This document shows positions 34,989 to 44,343 of a stretch of 64,000 nt of DNA, piece by piece. The first letter of the stretch is position 1, and the number at the start of each line of letters is the position of its first letter. The translations under genes were made by a program, and so were the position numbers. The notes beneath the pieces were generated by a model. The model ran no database searches and was not told the DNA's origin. It saw nothing but the letters and a program-made list of their open reading frames with translations. Location of the stretch: the NCBI RefSeq assembly GCF_019739195.1, contig NZ_JAHHDS010000003.1, positions 1,488,001-1,552,000 of the forward strand, in the 5' to 3' direction. Source of the stretch: Microcella sp. GTDB lineage: Bacteria; Actinomycetota; Actinomycetes; Actinomycetales; Microbacteriaceae.

Positions 34989-36386
34989 CTACGAAGCAGT
35001 GTCGGATTCGACGAAATCGACAAGCTGCGAGGCCGCGCCGACATACGTCCACGGCGTCAGCTCGCGCAGTCGTGACTTCGCCTCAGCGCCGATGTCGAGC
35101 CCGTCGATGAACTGGCGCAACTCGTCGGCGCCGACCCGATGGCCGCGCGTGAGCTGCTTGAGCAAGGCGTACGGGTCGGCGATCGAGCTGCGCCCCGCGG
35201 TCACCTCGGCGCGGATGACAGTCTGGATCGCCTCGCCGAGCACCTCCCAGTTGGCGTCGAGGTCGCGGCCGAGCGCTGCCTCGTCGATCGCGATCTCGCC
35301 CAGGCCCTTCTCGATGTTGTCGAGCGCGAGTAGCGAGTGCCCGAGAGCCACGCCGATGTTGCGCTGCGTCGTCGAGTCGGTGAGGTCGCGTTGCAGCCGC
35401 GAGGTCACGAGGGTGGCCGCGAGCGAGTCGAGCAGTGCGCTCGCGAGCTCGAGGTTCGCCTCGGCGTTCTCAAAGCGGATGGGGTTAATCTTGTGGGGCA
35501 TCGTTGACGAGCCTGTCGCGCCCTCCTGCGGAATCTGCCGGAAGTAGCCCATCGAGATGTAGCTCCACACGTCAGTGCAGAGGTTGTGCAGCACGCGGCC
35601 GACGTGGCTGATGCGCTGGTAGAGCTGCGCCTGCCAGTCGTGCGACTCGATCTGCGTGGTGAGCGGGTTCCAGGTGAGACCGAGCGAGGTGACGAAGTCG
35701 CGGGATGCGCTGATCCAGTCGTGGTCGGGATCAGCGGCGAGGTGCGCCGAGAAGGTGCCGGTCGCGCCCGAGAACTTGCCGCGGTATTCGACCTCATCGA
35801 CCGTTGCGAGCAGCAGTTCTAGGCGGTGCACGACAACGGCGAGCTCTTTGCCCATCGTGGTGGGGGTCGCGGGTTGACCGTGGGTGTGAGCAAGCATCGG
35901 CACGTCGCGCAGCGCGAGCGCCTGCTGTCGCAACGCGTCGACGACCGAGTGGGCCTTGGGCATCCAGGCATCCCGCACAGCCGCACGGATCGTGATGGCG
36001 TAGGCGAGGTTGTTGATGTCTTCGCTCGTGCAGGCGAAGTGCGTGAGCTCGGCGATCTCGGTGAGCCCGAGGTCGGCGAGCTTGTCGCGTACGAGGTACT
36101 CGACGGCCTTGACGTCGTGCCGTGTTACGGCTTCACGGCGGGCGAGGTCGGCGATGTCGTCGTCACCGAACTCGGTGACGAGTTGCCGCAGCTGCCGCAG
36201 CTGCTCAGGGTTCAACCGGCGCGAGCCGAAGAGCTCGTGGTCGGTGAGGTGGATGAGCCACTCGACCTCGACTTGAATGCGAGCGCGGTTGAGTCCGGCC
36301 TCGCTGAGGTGCTCGCCGAGGGCCGCGACCTGGGCTCGGTAGCGCCCGTCGAGCGGGCTGAGGGGCTGGATGTTGAGCGGACTCAT
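34989..36386 (-). CDS. purB: Adenylosuccinate lyase
   Basis: Acts twice in purine synthesis (465 aa), splitting SAICAR and adenylosuccinate with release of fumarate. The superfamily signature is GSSTMPHKINPI; other blocks are TSEDINN and HTHGQPATPTTMGKE. The ATG at 36386 overlaps the stop of the phosphatase gene (ATGA). It belongs to the longer E. coli type of PurB. Confidence 0.95.
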   Translation of the reverse strand: MSPLNIQPLSPLDGRYRAQVAALGEHLSEAGLNRARIQVEVEWLIHLTDHELFGSRRLNPEQLRQLRQLVTEFGDDDIADLARREAVTRHDVKAVEYLVRDKLADLGLTEIAELTHFACTSEDINNLAYAITIRAAVRDAWMPKAHSVVDALRQQALALRDVPMLAHTHGQPATPTTMGKELAVVVHRLELLLATVDEVEYRGKFSGATGTFSAHLAADPDHDWISASRDFVTSLGLTWNPLTTQIESHDWQAQLYQRISHVGRVLHNLCTDVWSYISMGYFRQIPQEGATGSSTMPHKINPIRFENAEANLELASALLDSLAATLVTSRLQRDLTDSTTQRNIGVALGHSLLALDNIEKGLGEIAIDEAALGRDLDANWEVLGEAIQTVIRAEVTAGRSSIADPYALLKQLTRGHRVGADELRQFIDGLDIGAEAKSRLRELTPWTYVGAASQLVDFVESDTAS

Positions 36387-36907
36387 GACACTCCCTGTCG
36401 GATTCCGGGTTCGAGTTGTCGGAACAGTGCCGCGCACGCCCGTTCGATCATGCCGAGCACCGAGTCGAACATCGCGGTGTCGGAGTAGTACGGGTCGGGC
36501 ACATCGAGCGCGCCATTGCCCTCGGGGTCGAAGCTCATCAGCAGGTGCACTTTCGACCGGGCGTCGTCGTCGGGCGCCCAGGTCTTCAAGATGCGCTCGT
36601 GCGTGCGGTCGAACGCGATGATGAGGTCGAGCTTGTCGAACCAGTCGACCTCGAACTGCCGTGCTCGGTGAGCGGTGCCGTCGTAGCCTCGCGCGGTCAG
36701 CGAGGTGAGGGTGCGAGGGTCGCTGCGCTCGCCGACGTGCCACTCTCCCGTGCCGGCTGAGAGCACCGTCACGTGGTTCTCCCACCCGCGCGCGCGAATC
36801 AGCTCTCGAAACACGGCCTCCGCCATAGGCGACCGGCAGATGTTGCCGGTGCACACGAAGCAGATGCGGAACGCTCCGGGTTCAGCGAGGACCCGGTCGA
36901 AGCTCAT
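36383..36907 (-). CDS. Low-molecular-weight protein-tyrosine phosphatase
   Basis: 174 aa with the N-terminal P-loop CTGNICRS (C19, R25) and the general acid in the PDPYY segment, the full active site of the family. Actinobacterial members (PtpA group) act on phosphotyrosine proteins. The ATG at 36907 follows CACAAT by six nt, so it may be leaderless. It is co-translated with purB. Confidence 0.92.
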   Translation of the reverse strand: MSFDRVLAEPGAFRICFVCTGNICRSPMAEAVFRELIRARGWENHVTVLSAGTGEWHVGERSDPRTLTSLTARGYDGTAHRARQFEVDWFDKLDLIIAFDRTHERILKTWAPDDDARSKVHLLMSFDPEGNGALDVPDPYYSDTAMFDSVLGMIERACAALFRQLEPGIRQGVS

Positions 36908-37051
36908 GCCCCCATTGTGTCCCAGTTGGCCCTCCTCCACACTCGGCGGCCGGCCGAGGCCGAGCGGCGGTCGGAGTCTTGGCGGCAGCCTGTGCCGCGC
37001 GGGCCGTCATGCTCGACGCCGACTGATCCGCTGCGAGAAGAGGGCGAAGCT

Positions 37052-37360
37052 GTGGGCGATGATGCGATCGGATGCCCGGCGCCGGGCTCGACGGCCGACC
37101 GGGCCGCCGAACTGCGGCGCCAGGCGCGACTCGTCGATGACCTCTTCGACCGCATCGTCGCCATCAGGCGCGGGCTGCCGACCGGTGCCGATCTCGAAGG
37201 GTGGCGAGGTGCCGCGGCCGATCTCTTCACGGCGGCGGTTGACGAGCAGGGTGCGCACCTCGGTCGTCAGGTGTATCGGCTCGACACTGTGCGGTCGAGC
37301 TTGAGGGCCGACGCGTACTTCATCGAGACCGAGACAGTCTCGCTCGGGGGCATGCCGTGA
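37052..37360 (+). CDS. WXG-like small helical protein
   Basis: 102 aa, mostly helical, with a WRG in the middle (residues about 48-50, LEGWRGAAADLF). This recalls the helix-turn-helix WXG100 layout of ESAT-6-like proteins. Start GTG at 37052 after AAGAGGG; the frame is open before it, but those codons overlap the phosphatase promoter region and are unlike a protein. It overlaps the following hydrolase gene by 4 nt (GTGA), so the two products should work together. No secretion ATPase gene is in the window. Confidence 0.7.
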   Translation: MGDDAIGCPAPGSTADRAAELRRQARLVDDLFDRIVAIRRGLPTGADLEGWRGAAADLFTAAVDEQGAHLGRQVYRLDTVRSSLRADAYFIETETVSLGGMP

Positions 37361-38751
37361 CCGGCTCAATCACGATCGGCGGTCCAGCCTCTATCGCGAC
37401 CGAGCACCTCGAGTTGCTCGCTGGGCGGCTGCGGCGCGCGAGTGCAGAGTGCCACGAGATCATCGTGCGCCTTCCGCCGTTGCGCACCGGCGACAACGCG
37501 GCGCGCGAGGCCGACCTCGCCGATATCGATCGCACCGTGCGTCAGGTGCGCGAGAGACTCAGCGACCTCGCCGCGTCGTTGCAGGCCGCCGTCGAGCTCT
37601 ACACGCAGACAGAGCGAGCAGCGGCCTCGGCGGTCGAGATGGTCATGGCCCAGCTCGCCGCGACGGTCGGGCTCGTCGCGGCGCGGCTCGGCCTCATGAT
37701 CGTGCCCGCGCTCGTCAACGCCGCGATCGCGGCTGCCGCCGTCTGGGCGGTACTGCCCCCGGCGCTGCGCGAGGCTGCGAGCCACGGGGCGGCCGTCGCT
37801 CTCGACCAGGGGGTTCCCGCGCTGAGCGACCCACGATTCGTTGACACGCTGCGCCACGCGCTCACGTTTGTCGACGATGCGGCGCTCGGCGCTATCGGGG
37901 TGCCACCCGCGCTCGTCGCGGCCCTCGGCGAGACCGGCACCGAGGTGTCGGGCATCGACTCTGCGGCGCTCGCCGTGCTGGGGCTCGCGGCGCTCGCCGG
38001 GTCGAGCGGAGTCGACCCCGTGCGCGTCGACCGCGTCGGCGCCGACCGGCGACGCGGCGAGGGCCAGACCGCGAGCACCCCTCCTGCCTCGATCGCTGAC
38101 CGGGTGGGCAGGGTTCCCGACCCGGCCACGCCGATCGTGATCGAGCGCTACCCCCTGCCCGACGGCACGTGGCACTTCGAGGTGTACATCGCGGGCACCG
38201 ACTCGTCTGCCGAGCTCGGGGGCGATCGGCCGTGGGACATGGCGAGCAACGTCGCACTTGTCGCCGAGCAGAACGCGAGCTCGTTGCAGGCGGTGCAGGC
38301 GGCGCTGCTCGACGCCGGCGCGACGTCGGCGAGCTCGGTGGTGTTCACCGGCTACTCGCAGGGCGGGGCCATCGCCACAGCACTCGCCGCGTCGGGTCAG
38401 TGGAGCACCACGGGGCTCGTGACGGTCGGCGCCCCCACCGGCGGCATGCCCGTGCAGGGCGACTACCCCGCCGTCGTGATCGAGCACCGCGAGGATCTCG
38501 TGCCGGTGCTCTCGGGCATCCGTCGCGAGACGAACGCCGTCATCGTGCGCGGTGATGCGCTCACCTCAGCAACGGGGCACGACAGCGCGCTGCCCGCGCA
38601 CGAGCTCGAACGCTACGAGACGACCGCGACGGCCGCCGATGCGCACACCCATGCCGCGCTACAAGCGGCCATTGCGGGCCTACCGTCTCCGTCGACGAAC
38701 GGCGAGCGCCTGACGTACACGGCGACGCGCGTCGCTCGAGGCGAGCAGTGA
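37357..38751 (+). CDS. Alpha/beta hydrolase with N-terminal helical domain
   Basis: 464 aa. Residues 1-90 form helices like a WXG/LXG partner domain. A hydrophobic stretch follows (about 97-130). The C-terminal third is an alpha/beta hydrolase with nucleophile elbow GYSQGG (S334) and a likely His near the C-terminus (ATGHDSALPAH). The pairing of a WXG-like protein and a helical-domain hydrolase suggests an exported lipase or esterase. Export and substrate are inference. Confidence 0.7.
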   Translation: MTGSITIGGPASIATEHLELLAGRLRRASAECHEIIVRLPPLRTGDNAAREADLADIDRTVRQVRERLSDLAASLQAAVELYTQTERAAASAVEMVMAQLAATVGLVAARLGLMIVPALVNAAIAAAAVWAVLPPALREAASHGAAVALDQGVPALSDPRFVDTLRHALTFVDDAALGAIGVPPALVAALGETGTEVSGIDSAALAVLGLAALAGSSGVDPVRVDRVGADRRRGEGQTASTPPASIADRVGRVPDPATPIVIERYPLPDGTWHFEVYIAGTDSSAELGGDRPWDMASNVALVAEQNASSLQAVQAALLDAGATSASSVVFTGYSQGGAIATALAASGQWSTTGLVTVGAPTGGMPVQGDYPAVVIEHREDLVPVLSGIRRETNAVIVRGDALTSATGHDSALPAHELERYETTATAADAHTHAALQAAIAGLPSPSTNGERLTYTATRVARGEQ

Positions 38752-38761
38752 TGCCGTCAGA

Positions 38762-39166
38762 TCAAGAGCGCTTGCGACCGACGAGCGGCCGCAGCAGGAT
38801 GCCGATGAGCCAGCTCAGCAGGCCGAGCACGATGGCTCCGAGCACGCCCCACCAGAAGCCGTCGACCGTGAGGCCGAAACCGAGCAGGCTCGAGATCCAC
38901 GCCACGAGCAGCAGCAGCAGGCCGTTCACGATGAGCGCGATGAGGCCGAGGGTGAGGATGTAAAGCGGAAAGGCGACAATGCGGATGAGGTTGCCGATGA
39001 TGCCGTTGACGAGGCCGAAGATCAGACCCACCAGCAGATAGGTGAGCACGAGGGCCACCGTGTCGCCCTCGGTGCCGTACGAGACGACCGAGACGCCAGC
39101 GACGATGAGGGTCGTGAGCCACAGGGCGATGGTGTTGATGATGAGGCGGATCAGAAAGCGGGCCAT
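38762..39166 (-). CDS. Four-helix membrane protein, mycobacterial phage-holin-like family (PF04020 type)
   Basis: 134 aa with four hydrophobic helices and few charges. Features of the family are the NGIIGNLIRI segment and the GFWWGVLGA segment before the last helix. Despite the holin name these are ordinary chromosomal membrane proteins with unknown role. A -10-like CATAGT lies six nt before the ATG at 39166. Confidence 0.85.
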   Translation of the reverse strand: MARFLIRLIINTIALWLTTLIVAGVSVVSYGTEGDTVALVLTYLLVGLIFGLVNGIIGNLIRIVAFPLYILTLGLIALIVNGLLLLLVAWISSLLGFGLTVDGFWWGVLGAIVLGLLSWLIGILLRPLVGRKRS

Positions 39167-39231
39167 GGGTCAACTATGCCGAGGCGGGCACGGCCGTGGC
39201 AAACGAGCATCAGGTGACGGGTCACTCGACA

Positions 39232-39237
39232 TAGGCT
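39232..39237 (+). promoter_or_regulatory. -10 element of hisC
   Basis: TAGGCT, six nt before the GTG start at 39244, with no ribosome site between. A leaderless message is expected. Confidence 0.55.
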
Positions 39238-39243
39238 GACGAC

Positions 39244-40305
39244 GTGTCTTCACCCGTGCGCTTGCGCCCTGAGATCGTCGCCCTGCCGGCCTATGCGCAG
39301 GGTCGCCCGGCGGCGCCCGATGCCTTCAAGCTCTCGAGCAACGAGAACCCCTTCCCTCCGCATCCCGCCGTGCTCGCCGCGATTCGTGATCTCGACATCA
39401 ACCGGTACCCGGATGCCTCGGCGCTCGTCGTGCGAGAGCGATTGGCGTCGCGCCATGGAGTGACGGCAGACGAGATCATCGTCGGCGCAGGCTCAGTCGC
39501 GGTGCTCGCGCAACTCATCAGCGCGGCCGCCTCGGTCGGCGACGAGGTCGTGCACGCCTGGCGCAGCTTCGAGGCCTACCCCGGGCTCATCACCGTCGCG
39601 GGTGCAACTGGTGTTGCGGTCGCGCTGCTGCCCGACGCCCGCCACGATCTGCCTGCCATGGCCGCCGCGATCACCGACCGCACGCGGGTCGTCATCGTCT
39701 GCACCCCCAACAACCCCACGGGCACGATCGTGACGGCCGACGAGTTTGAAGCGTTCATGGCGACCGTGCCCGACGACCTGCTCGTCATTCTCGACGAGGC
39801 CTACGTTGAGTTCGTGCGTGACGACACCTCGGTCGACGGTGCAGCCCTCCTCGGGCGCTACCCGAACCTGGTCGTGCTGCGCACCTTCTCGAAGGCCTAC
39901 GGACTCGCCGGCCTGCGCGTCGGCTACGCGATCGCGCACGAGGCGATCGTGCGTGCGGCGCGCAGCACTGCGATTCCGCTCTCAGTGACCGAGGCAGCCC
40001 AGCGCGCGGTGCTCGCCGCCCTCGATCACGAGGCTGAGCTGCTCGAGCATGTGGCCGTGCTCGCGGCGCGGCGCGACGAGGTGCAACAGCAGCTGTGCGC
40101 GCAGGGCTGGCAGTTGCCCGTCTCGCACGGCAACTTCGTGTGGCTGCCGACGGGCCAGGCGACGGCGGAGGCGGCGTCGGCATTTGCCGGTGCAGGGCTC
40201 GTCGTGCGCGCTTTCGCTCCGGAGGGCATCCGCATCTCGATCGCCGAAGCCGAGTCTGTCGCCACTCTCGTGCGCGTCGCGGGTGAGGTTGTGCGAACCC
40301 TCTGA
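39244..40305 (+). CDS. hisC: Histidinol-phosphate / aromatic aminotransferase
   Basis: PLP enzyme (353 aa) of the HisC group: [12 protein letters not shown] near the start, [15 protein letters not shown], and the PLP lysine in [16 protein letters not shown]. No other his gene is near, so a role as aromatic aminotransferase (PatA type), which actinobacteria often have besides HisC, is equally possible. Confidence 0.88.
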   Translation: MSSPVRLRPEIVALPAYAQGRPAAPDAFKLSSNENPFPPHPAVLAAIRDLDINRYPDASALVVRERLASRHGVTADEIIVGAGSVAVLAQLISAAASVGDEVVHAWRSFEAYPGLITVAGATGVAVALLPDARHDLPAMAAAITDRTRVVIVCTPNNPTGTIVTADEFEAFMATVPDDLLVILDEAYVEFVRDDTSVDGAALLGRYPNLVVLRTFSKAYGLAGLRVGYAIAHEAIVRAARSTAIPLSVTEAAQRAVLAALDHEAELLEHVAVLAARRDEVQQQLCAQGWQLPVSHGNFVWLPTGQATAEAASAFAGAGLVVRAFAPEGIRISIAEAESVATLVRVAGEVVRTL

Positions 40306-40327
40306 CGAGTCGGCATATGGTCGGGCC

Positions 40328-40333
40328 TAGAGT
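40328..40333 (+). promoter_or_regulatory. -10 element of the E1 alpha gene
   Basis: TAGAGT, seven nt before the ATG at 40341. Leaderless start of the three-gene dehydrogenase operon is likely. Confidence 0.55.
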
Positions 40334-40340
40334 GGAATCC

Positions 40341-41456
40341 ATGTCGTACACGCCGGAGACCCTCCAGCTACTGGCACCGGACGGAACTCGCGTCGACAGC
40401 GAGGCCACCGAGGCCTATCTCCCCTACGTGGATGCCCTCACCGAGCAGCAGTTGCGCGAGTTCTACCGCACCATGACCGTCGTGCGCCGCTTCGACGTGG
40501 AAGCGGGCAATCTGCAGCGCCAGGGCCAGCTTGCCCTCTGGATCCCCAGCATCGGGCAGGAAGCGGCCCAGGTCGGCTCCGGTTTTGCCGCCCGGGCGCA
40601 CGACCACATCTTTCCCGCGTACCGCGAGCACGCGGTCGGGCACATTCGCGGCCTCGACCTCGTTCAGATCATCACGATGCTGCGCGGCCACACCCACGGC
40701 GGCTGGAACCCGGCCGAGACCGGCAACTTTCACCTCTACACCCTGGTCATCGGGTCGCAGGCGCTGCACGCGACGGGCTACGCGATGGGCGTGCAGCTCG
40801 ACGGCCTTGTCGGCACGGGAGACCCCGAGCGCGACACCGCGGTCATGGTCTACTTCGGCGACGGCGCGACGAGCCAGGGCGATGTCAACGAGGCCTTCGT
40901 CTTCGCGCAGAGCTATCAGACGCCGCAGGTCTTCTTCTTGCAGAACAACCACTGGGCCATCTCGGTGCCCGTGCGCGTGCAGTCGCGCACGCCGCTCTTC
41001 CACCGCCCGCGCGGCTTCGGTATTCCGAGCGTGCAGATCGACGGCAACGACGTGCTCATGAGCTACGCCGCCACGGCGTCGAGCCTCGACGCCGCTCGCA
41101 GCGGTGAGGGCCCGCAGTTCATCGAGGCGCTGACCTATCGCATCGGTGCCCACACGACGAGCGACGACCCCAGCAAGTACCGCGACGACGACGAGCTGCA
41201 CTACTGGCAAGAGCGCGACCCTATCGCGCGCTTTGAGACCTACCTGCGCGGTCTCGGCGAGGGCGAGGCCTTCTTCACCGACGTGCACGACGAAGCCGAG
41301 CAGTTCGCGGCAGAGGCCCGGGCGCGCACCCTCGCTCTCGAACCGCCGCCCGCCGAATCGATGTTCGCCCACGTCTACAGCGAGGCGCATCCGGTCATGG
41401 ATGCTCAGCGCCAGCAGCTCGCCGACTACGAGGCCTCGTTTGAGGGTGGTGCCTGA
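40341..41456 (+). CDS. 2-oxo acid dehydrogenase E1 component, alpha subunit
   Basis: Thiamine-diphosphate subunit (371 aa) of a branched-chain 2-oxo acid or pyruvate dehydrogenase complex. The ThDP motif runs GDGATSQGDVNE to QNNHWAIS, and the phosphorylation-loop-like region RIGAHTTSDDPSKYRDDDE is typical. With split alpha and beta subunits and a single-lipoyl E2, the branched-chain (BCKDH) type is more likely in actinobacteria, where pyruvate is mostly served by the fused AceE. Confidence 0.9.
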   Translation: MSYTPETLQLLAPDGTRVDSEATEAYLPYVDALTEQQLREFYRTMTVVRRFDVEAGNLQRQGQLALWIPSIGQEAAQVGSGFAARAHDHIFPAYREHAVGHIRGLDLVQIITMLRGHTHGGWNPAETGNFHLYTLVIGSQALHATGYAMGVQLDGLVGTGDPERDTAVMVYFGDGATSQGDVNEAFVFAQSYQTPQVFFLQNNHWAISVPVRVQSRTPLFHRPRGFGIPSVQIDGNDVLMSYAATASSLDAARSGEGPQFIEALTYRIGAHTTSDDPSKYRDDDELHYWQERDPIARFETYLRGLGEGEAFFTDVHDEAEQFAAEARARTLALEPPPAESMFAHVYSEAHPVMDAQRQQLADYEASFEGGA

Positions 41457-42436
41457 TGGCTGTCGAGACTCTCACGATGGCGAAGGCCCTGACGCTCGGG
41501 CTCGCGGCCGCGATGCAGGCCGACGAGAAGGTCGTCCTCATGGGTGAAGACATCGGTCCGCTGGGCGGCGTGTTCCGGGTGACCGAGGGGCTGCAGTCGC
41601 AGTTCGGTGCGACGCGCGTGCTCGATACGCCTCTCGCTGAGTCGGGCATCGTCGGCACCGCGATCGGTCTCGCCATGCGCGGTTACCGCCCGGTCTGCGA
41701 GATTCAGTTCGACGGCTTCATCTTTCCGGGCTTCGACCAGATCACGACGCAGCTCGCCAAGCTCACGGCTCGCCACGAAGGTTCTCTGCAGCTACCGGTC
41801 GTGATCCGCGTGCCCTACGGCGGGCACATCGGCGCCGTCGAGCACCACCAAGAGAGCCCTGAGGCCTACTTCGCGCACACGCCCGGCCTGCGTCTCGTCA
41901 GCCCGGCCACGCCGCACGACGCCTACTGGATGATTCAGCAGGCGATCACGAGCACCGACCCCGTGCTGTTCTTCGAGCCGAAGAGCCGCTATTGGCCGAA
42001 GGGCGAGGTCGACCTCGATGCCCCGGGTATCGAGCTGCACGCCTCGCGCGTCGTGCGCGCGGGCACCGATGTCACGGTCGTGGGCCACGGCGCCATGGTG
42101 AGCATGCTGCTCGACGCTGCCGAGCTCGCTGCCGAAGAGGGCACGAGCATCGAGGTGGTCGACCTGCGATCACTCTCACCCATCGACTACGGCCCGCTGC
42201 TCGACTCGGTGCGGCGCACTGGCCGGCTCGTCGTGGCGCAAGAGGCCCCGGGCTCGGTGAGCATCGGGTCGGAGATCGCAGCGACGATCACCGAGCGCGC
42301 CTTTTACTCGCTCGAAGCGCCGGTGCTGCGCGTGAGCGGCTACGACACCCCCTTCCCGCCCGCCAAGCTCGAGGGCGTCTATCTGCCCGACGTCGACCGC
42401 ATCCTGCACGCCGTCGACCGCGCCCTGGCATACTGA
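41456..42436 (+). CDS. 2-oxo acid dehydrogenase E1 component, beta subunit
   Basis: 326-aa partner of the alpha subunit. Family blocks: MGEDIGPLGGVFRVT, DTPLAESGIVGTAIG, PVVIRVPYGG and the C-terminal transketolase domain with VDLRSLSPID. Its ATG shares a base with the alpha stop (TGATG). Confidence 0.92.
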   Translation: MAVETLTMAKALTLGLAAAMQADEKVVLMGEDIGPLGGVFRVTEGLQSQFGATRVLDTPLAESGIVGTAIGLAMRGYRPVCEIQFDGFIFPGFDQITTQLAKLTARHEGSLQLPVVIRVPYGGHIGAVEHHQESPEAYFAHTPGLRLVSPATPHDAYWMIQQAITSTDPVLFFEPKSRYWPKGEVDLDAPGIELHASRVVRAGTDVTVVGHGAMVSMLLDAAELAAEEGTSIEVVDLRSLSPIDYGPLLDSVRRTGRLVVAQEAPGSVSIGSEIAATITERAFYSLEAPVLRVSGYDTPFPPAKLEGVYLPDVDRILHAVDRALAY

Positions 42437-42459
42437 CCGAAGCCTGACTGGAGGACACC

Positions 42460-43785
42460 GTGAGCGTCTCCGAGTTCCCCCTCCCCGATGTCGGGGAAGG
42501 CCTCACCGAGGCCGAGATCGTGTCGTGGCGCGTCAAGCCCGGCGACACTGTGACCATCAACCAGGTGCTCGTCGAGATCGAGACGGCGAAGTCGCTCGTC
42601 GAGCTGCCGTCGCCGTTCGCGGGCACGGTCGACGCGCTGCTGGTCGACGAGGGCCAGACCGTCGAGGTCGGCACGCCGATCATCACGGTGCGGGGGGATG
42701 CTGATCTCGCGTCGCCCGACACCGGTGCCGCCGACGGCGTCGCCGACACCGCCTCGAGCATCGCGAGCGAGGCCGAGCCGTCGACGTCGGGCGCCGTGCT
42801 TGTCGGCTACGGCTCGAAGGGGCACGTCGCTTCGCGCCGTACGCGGGGTCGACCCGCCGTGCCCGCCGAGACCGCCCCGCCCGCCGCGGCCCCGCGTCTG
42901 GCTTCGGTACCGGCTGCCGATTCGGGCCCGGTCATCGCGAAGCCGCCCATCCGCAAGCTCGCGAAAGACCTCGATGTCGACCTCTCGGCGGTCACCGCCA
43001 CGGGCCTCGCGGGTGAGATCACGCGCGACGACGTCATCCGTCACGCGCAGCAGGCGAGCGTGTTCCGCAACATTCAGACGCCCGCCTGGCCGAACGAGCG
43101 CGAAGACCGCATCCCCGTCAAGGGCGTGCGCAAGGCGATCGCCGCTGGCATGGTGAAGAGCGCCTTCAGCGCCCCGCACGTCGGGCTGTTCGTCGACGTC
43201 GACGCGACCCGCACGATGGAGTTCGTCAAGCGACTTAAGGCGAGCCCCGACTTCGCGGGCATCAAGGTTTCGCCGCTGCTGATCATGGCGAAGGCGATGA
43301 TCTGGGCCGTGCGCCGCAACCCCACGGTCAACTCGACCTGGACCGACACCGAGATCATCGTGCACCACTTCGTCAACTTCGGCTTCGCGGCGGCGACCCC
43401 CCGCGGGCTCGTCGTGCCGAACATCAAGAACGCGCAAGATCTCAGCCTGCGCGAGCTCGCCCAGGCGATCGAGGCCATGACCATCACGGCGCGTGACGGC
43501 AAGCTGCAGCCCGCCGACATGGCCGACGGCACGATCACGATCACGAACATCGGCGTCTTCGGCATGGATACCGGCACGCCGATCTTGAACCCCGGCGAGG
43601 TCGCGATCGTCGCGCTCGGCACGATCAAGCAGAAGCCGTGGGTCGTCGACGGCGAGGTGCGCCCGCGCTTCGTCACGACGCTCGGCGCCTCGTTCGACCA
43701 CCGCGTCGTCGACGGCGACGTGGCGAGCCGCTTCTTGGCCGATGTCGCGAGCGTGATCGAAGAGCCCGCGCTGCTGCTCGACTGA
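42460..43785 (+). CDS. Dihydrolipoamide acyltransferase (E2) of the 2-oxo acid dehydrogenase complex
   Basis: 441 aa: one lipoyl domain (1-78) with the lipoylated lysine K44 in [11 protein letters not shown], a long flexible linker, the peripheral-subunit-binding domain ([19 protein letters not shown], about 165-200) and the acyltransferase core ending in the catalytic DHRVVDGD. The E3 gene is not here. It ends one nt before the convergent deazaflavin protein. Confidence 0.93.
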   Translation: MSVSEFPLPDVGEGLTEAEIVSWRVKPGDTVTINQVLVEIETAKSLVELPSPFAGTVDALLVDEGQTVEVGTPIITVRGDADLASPDTGAADGVADTASSIASEAEPSTSGAVLVGYGSKGHVASRRTRGRPAVPAETAPPAAAPRLASVPAADSGPVIAKPPIRKLAKDLDVDLSAVTATGLAGEITRDDVIRHAQQASVFRNIQTPAWPNEREDRIPVKGVRKAIAAGMVKSAFSAPHVGLFVDVDATRTMEFVKRLKASPDFAGIKVSPLLIMAKAMIWAVRRNPTVNSTWTDTEIIVHHFVNFGFAAATPRGLVVPNIKNAQDLSLRELAQAIEAMTITARDGKLQPADMADGTITITNIGVFGMDTGTPILNPGEVAIVALGTIKQKPWVVDGEVRPRFVTTLGASFDHRVVDGDVASRFLADVASVIEEPALLLD

Positions 43786-43786
43786 T

Positions 43787-44245
43787 CTAGCTCGTCGGCA
43801 TCGGCTCGAGAATCACGACCGGTATCTCGCGCTCGGTCTTGCGCTGGTACGCGGCGTACCCGCTGTAGGCCTCGACCGCGAGCGGCCACAGCCGGGCGCG
43901 CTCGTCGCGATCCGCGGTGCGCGCCCGATACGGCGACGGATGCTCGCCCCACCGCGCCACCTGCACGCTCGGCTCGGCCAGCAGGTTGAGGTACCACGCC
44001 GGTTGCAGGTCGTCGCCACCCCGGCTCGCGATGACGACCAGCCGTTCGCCGCTCTGACGGTCGGGCATCGGCTCGCGGTGCGGAACGGTGAGGATCGTCG
44101 TGCGCGGCAGGCCGCTCGACCTGCCTATGGTGGTGAGCTCGACCACGGGCATTCCCCCGAGCCGGCGCCCGAGCCGACCGCCACTCAGCCGCAGCACGGC
44201 GCGGTGCAGCCCGGTCATGGTGAGCATCGAGCGACGGTTCGACAT
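43787..44245 (-). CDS. F420/deazaflavin-dependent nitroreductase-family protein
   Basis: 152-aa protein with the split beta-barrel of the deazaflavin-dependent nitroreductase (Ddn) group: LTTIGRSSGLPRTTIL, VVIASRGGDDLQPAWYLNL and PSVQV segments are standard. The substrate is unknown. TAGCGT lies six nt before the ATG at 44245, so it may be leaderless. Confidence 0.87.
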   Translation of the reverse strand: MSNRRSMLTMTGLHRAVLRLSGGRLGRRLGGMPVVELTTIGRSSGLPRTTILTVPHREPMPDRQSGERLVVIASRGGDDLQPAWYLNLLAEPSVQVARWGEHPSPYRARTADRDERARLWPLAVEAYSGYAAYQRKTEREIPVVILEPMPTS

Positions 44246-44294
44246 GGCGGCACGCTAGCGGGGCATCCTGAGGCGTAGCCGCAGCGCGGGCCTT

Positions 44295-44337
44295 ATTGAG
44301 AATCGTTTTGACAATCATTCTCGATAAGCTCTAGCAT
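44295..44337 (+). promoter_or_regulatory. Zinc-transporter promoter with Zur-box-like palindrome
   Basis: -35 TTGACA (44308-44313), 18-nt spacer and -10 TAGCAT (44332-44337), with the ATG six nt further. TGACAATCATTCTCGA (44309-44324) resembles the actinobacterial Zur box (TGAAAATGATTTTCA type), and TTGAGAAT just upstream (44296-44303) gives a second half site. A zinc-loaded repressor bound here would block the promoter. The repressor is probably the zur gene at the end of this operon. Confidence 0.7.
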
Positions 44338-44343
44338 CGAGCC

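Noticed and set aside
36387-36854. Open extension before purB
   Set aside because: It is a shadow of the phosphatase gene in another frame; the PurB family begins at MSPLNIQPLSPLDGRY.
38762-39166. Prophage remnant because of the holin-like protein
   Set aside because: No other phage gene is near, and this family is a standard chromosomal membrane protein in actinobacteria.
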